Source: Pseudomonadota bacterium
GTDB taxonomy: Bacteria; Desulfobacterota; Desulfobulbia; Desulfobulbales; Desulfobulbaceae
Length of the DNA stretch: 7,329 bases
Direction of reading: 5' to 3'
Assembly: GCA_009782165.1 (NCBI GenBank)
Contig: WQUH01000065.1
Location: 1-7,329 of the forward strand
Positions 6,462 to 7,329 of the stretch are shown here, one piece after another. The notes beneath the pieces are model-generated. The model was not told the DNA's origin, ran no database searches, and saw only the letters and a program-made list of their open reading frames with translations. How positions within the stretch are numbered: position 1 is the stretch's first letter; each line of letters opens with the position of its first letter. The translations under genes and the position numbers were made by a program.

Positions 6462-7225
6462 CAGGGCCTCCGGCCGCCGGTCTGCCTGAGCAGGTAGTGG
6501 CTGCGGACATTGCCCAGGGCGGCAAAGATGTGGCGCTTGGCGCCGGGAATCTGTTGATAGATGTGGTCGGCCAGCAGGCGGATATCCCGGCGTCTGGTCT
6601 GCTCCCGCAGGGGACAGGTGGAACGGATCGGCGCAAATCCCAGGCGCCGGCCGATGGTTTCGATTTCGCTCTTCTCCAGATAGGCGAGCGGCCGGATGAG
6701 CGCCAGACGCCCGGCAAACAACTCCTGGCGGGGGACCATGGTGCTGATGTTGCCGGCGCAGGTCAGATTGAGCAGGAAGGTTTCGATGATATCGTCGCGG
6801 TGATGGCCGAGGGCGATGGTGGTGCAGCCGTGGTCGCGGGCATGGGCAAAGAGCTGGGTGCGCCGGCTGCGGGCGCACTGAAAACAGAGATCGTGGCCGC
6901 CCGGATCGGCGGCCGGCGTCGCGGGGTCGGGCCGCCAGCGGGCGGGCAGAATGCACAACGGCAGTCCGATCCGCTCGATGACCCCGCTGATCCGGCTGGC
7001 CGCCTCCCCCGGCCCGCCGTCGGCCGCGGGCTCCATATCGATGTGGACAGCGGTCAGCTCGTAGGCAATGGGAGCCTTTCTGCGCCAATCGGCCAGCAGC
7101 CAGGCCAGCACCAGCGAATCCATGCCTCCGGAAACCGCCGCCGCCACCCGATCGCCGTCGGCCAGCATGGCATAGTCATGCATGGCCCGGCCGACCCGCC
7201 GGTTCACATCCCTCGGCAATCGCAC
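6461..7225 (-). CDS. TtcA-like PP-loop ATPase, probable tRNA 2-thiocytidine synthetase
   Basis: A 254-residue cytoplasmic enzyme of the PP-loop (N-type ATP pyrophosphatase) superfamily. The ATP-binding PP-loop is SGGMDS (32-37). It is followed by CFQC (Cys114, Cys117) leading into ARSRR, GHHRDDIIETFLLNL (140-154), and a third cysteine, Cys204, in RSTCPLREQ. This order (PP-loop, CxxC, GHHRDD.xET, late Cys) is that of TtcA. In TtcA, three cysteines hold a [4Fe-4S] cluster and the enzyme adenylates tRNA C32 before sulfur insertion. The lysidine synthetase TilS lacks the CxxC. The PP-loop has Met where E. coli TtcA has Lys, and the protein is shorter than E. coli TtcA (about 310 residues), so a TtcA-family relative with another tRNA target is possible. 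The start is GTG at 7225, because the helix NRRVGRAMHDYAML just after it aligns with the TtcA N-terminus. No good ribosome site precedes it. Its TGA overlaps the phosphoesterase ATG. Confidence 0.85.
   Translation of the reverse strand: MRLPRDVNRRVGRAMHDYAMLADGDRVAAAVSGGMDSLVLAWLLADWRRKAPIAYELTAVHIDMEPAADGGPGEAASRISGVIERIGLPLCILPARWRPDPATPAADPGGHDLCFQCARSRRTQLFAHARDHGCTTIALGHHRDDIIETFLLNLTCAGNISTMVPRQELFAGRLALIRPLAYLEKSEIETIGRRLGFAPIRSTCPLREQTRRRDIRLLADHIYQQIPGAKRHIFAALGNVRSHYLLRQTGGRRP
6467..6471 (-). promoter_or_regulatory. Ribosome binding site GGAGG for the metallophosphoesterase
   Basis: The coding strand reads GGAGG, CCCTG, ATG with five bases between. This fixes the start at 6461 and excludes the long upstream extension of that frame. 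Confidence 0.8.
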
Positions 7226-7251
7226 CGCGCGGTCACGGCCGGACGATCCGG

Positions 7252-7329
7252 CTATTTTCCTTCAAGGTAGGGGCATTGCGCCAACCGTTCCTTCAACCCG
7301 GCGCGGGCCAGTTCCTCGGCGGTCAGCCA
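7252..7329 (-). CDS. C-terminal end of an unidentified upstream gene (partial)
   Basis: Twenty-five codons are open from the window edge to TAG at 7254-7252. The peptide begins WLTAEELARAG and ends CPYLEGK. About 18 of 25 third positions are G or C, better than the competing minus-strand frames. The stop lies 26 bases before the GTG of the TtcA-like gene, consistent with the same operon. The peptide is too short to name; WLTAEEL-type helices occur near the C-termini of many proteins, including Nudix and MutY-like enzymes, but I do not claim either. Confidence 0.5.
   Translation of the reverse strand, partial: WLTAEELARAGLKERLAQCPYLEGK

Noticed and set aside
6462..7088. N-terminal extension of the phosphoesterase frame
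   Set aside because: It overlaps the PP-loop gene in another frame and is Pro/Arg/His-rich. The real start at 6461 has GGAGG and a TGATG overlap.
6260..7270. Plus-strand open frame of 336 codons
   Set aside because: It lies opposite the TtcA-like and phosphoesterase genes. The translation is Arg/Gly/Pro-rich without motifs.
1..7329. tRNA or rRNA genes, CRISPR array, insertion sequence or attachment site
   Set aside because: Read by eye on both strands, I found no tRNA-like structure, spaced direct repeats, transposase motifs or target duplications. The DNA is almost fully occupied by ordinary chromosomal genes.

Overview
The window is GC-rich bacterial DNA (by eye about 60% G+C or more). 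Every gene I can support lies on the minus strand, so transcription runs from high to low coordinates. The gene types suggest a Gram-negative, probably anaerobic member of the Desulfobacterota or a relative (Desulfobulbus/Geobacter-like). They include a Cache-HAMP histidine kinase paired with a REC-DUF3369-HD-GYP regulator, and a TtcA-type PP-loop enzyme with an iron-sulfur cysteine set. That placement is an inference from family distribution, not from a marker gene.

In transcription order there are three blocks. Block 1 (7329 to 5691) holds the last 25 codons of an unidentified gene, then a TtcA-like PP-loop ATPase (GTG start at 7225). A calcineurin-like metallophosphoesterase follows, coupled to the ATPase by a TGATG stop/start overlap at 6463-6459 and a GGAGG ribosome binding site. 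Block 2 (5590 to 1913) begins with an extended -10 promoter (TGGTATAAT at 5590-5582) and a leader containing a run of nine G on the coding strand. It encodes a membrane histidine kinase and, 12 bases later, its likely partner, a response regulator with an HD-GYP output domain. A GC stem with a T-rich tail at 1955-1913 may end this operon. Block 3 (1821 to 103) encodes a small SEC-C zinc-motif protein, a VanZ-like membrane protein (again a TGATG overlap, at 1299-1295) and an alpha/beta hydrolase. The hydrolase starts at a GTG inside the vanZ-like gene, behind a perfect GGAGG. A strong hairpin at 47-71 follows.

The kinase and regulator form a complete signalling unit: an extracytoplasmic Cache sensor, phosphotransfer to a receiver domain, and an HD-GYP phosphodiesterase expected to hydrolyse cyclic di-GMP. 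The ligand and the regulated process are not visible here. Block 1 looks like tRNA sulfur modification plus a phosphoesterase of unknown substrate. Block 3 has no obvious common pathway, but its translational coupling is tight.

There are no RNA genes, mobile elements, CRISPR arrays or integration scars that I can see. No intergenic gap exceeds about 175 bases. I found no clearly novel system. The points most worth checking are the kinase promoter/leader, the two tightly coupled gene sets, and the inverted repeat upstream of the SEC-C gene.
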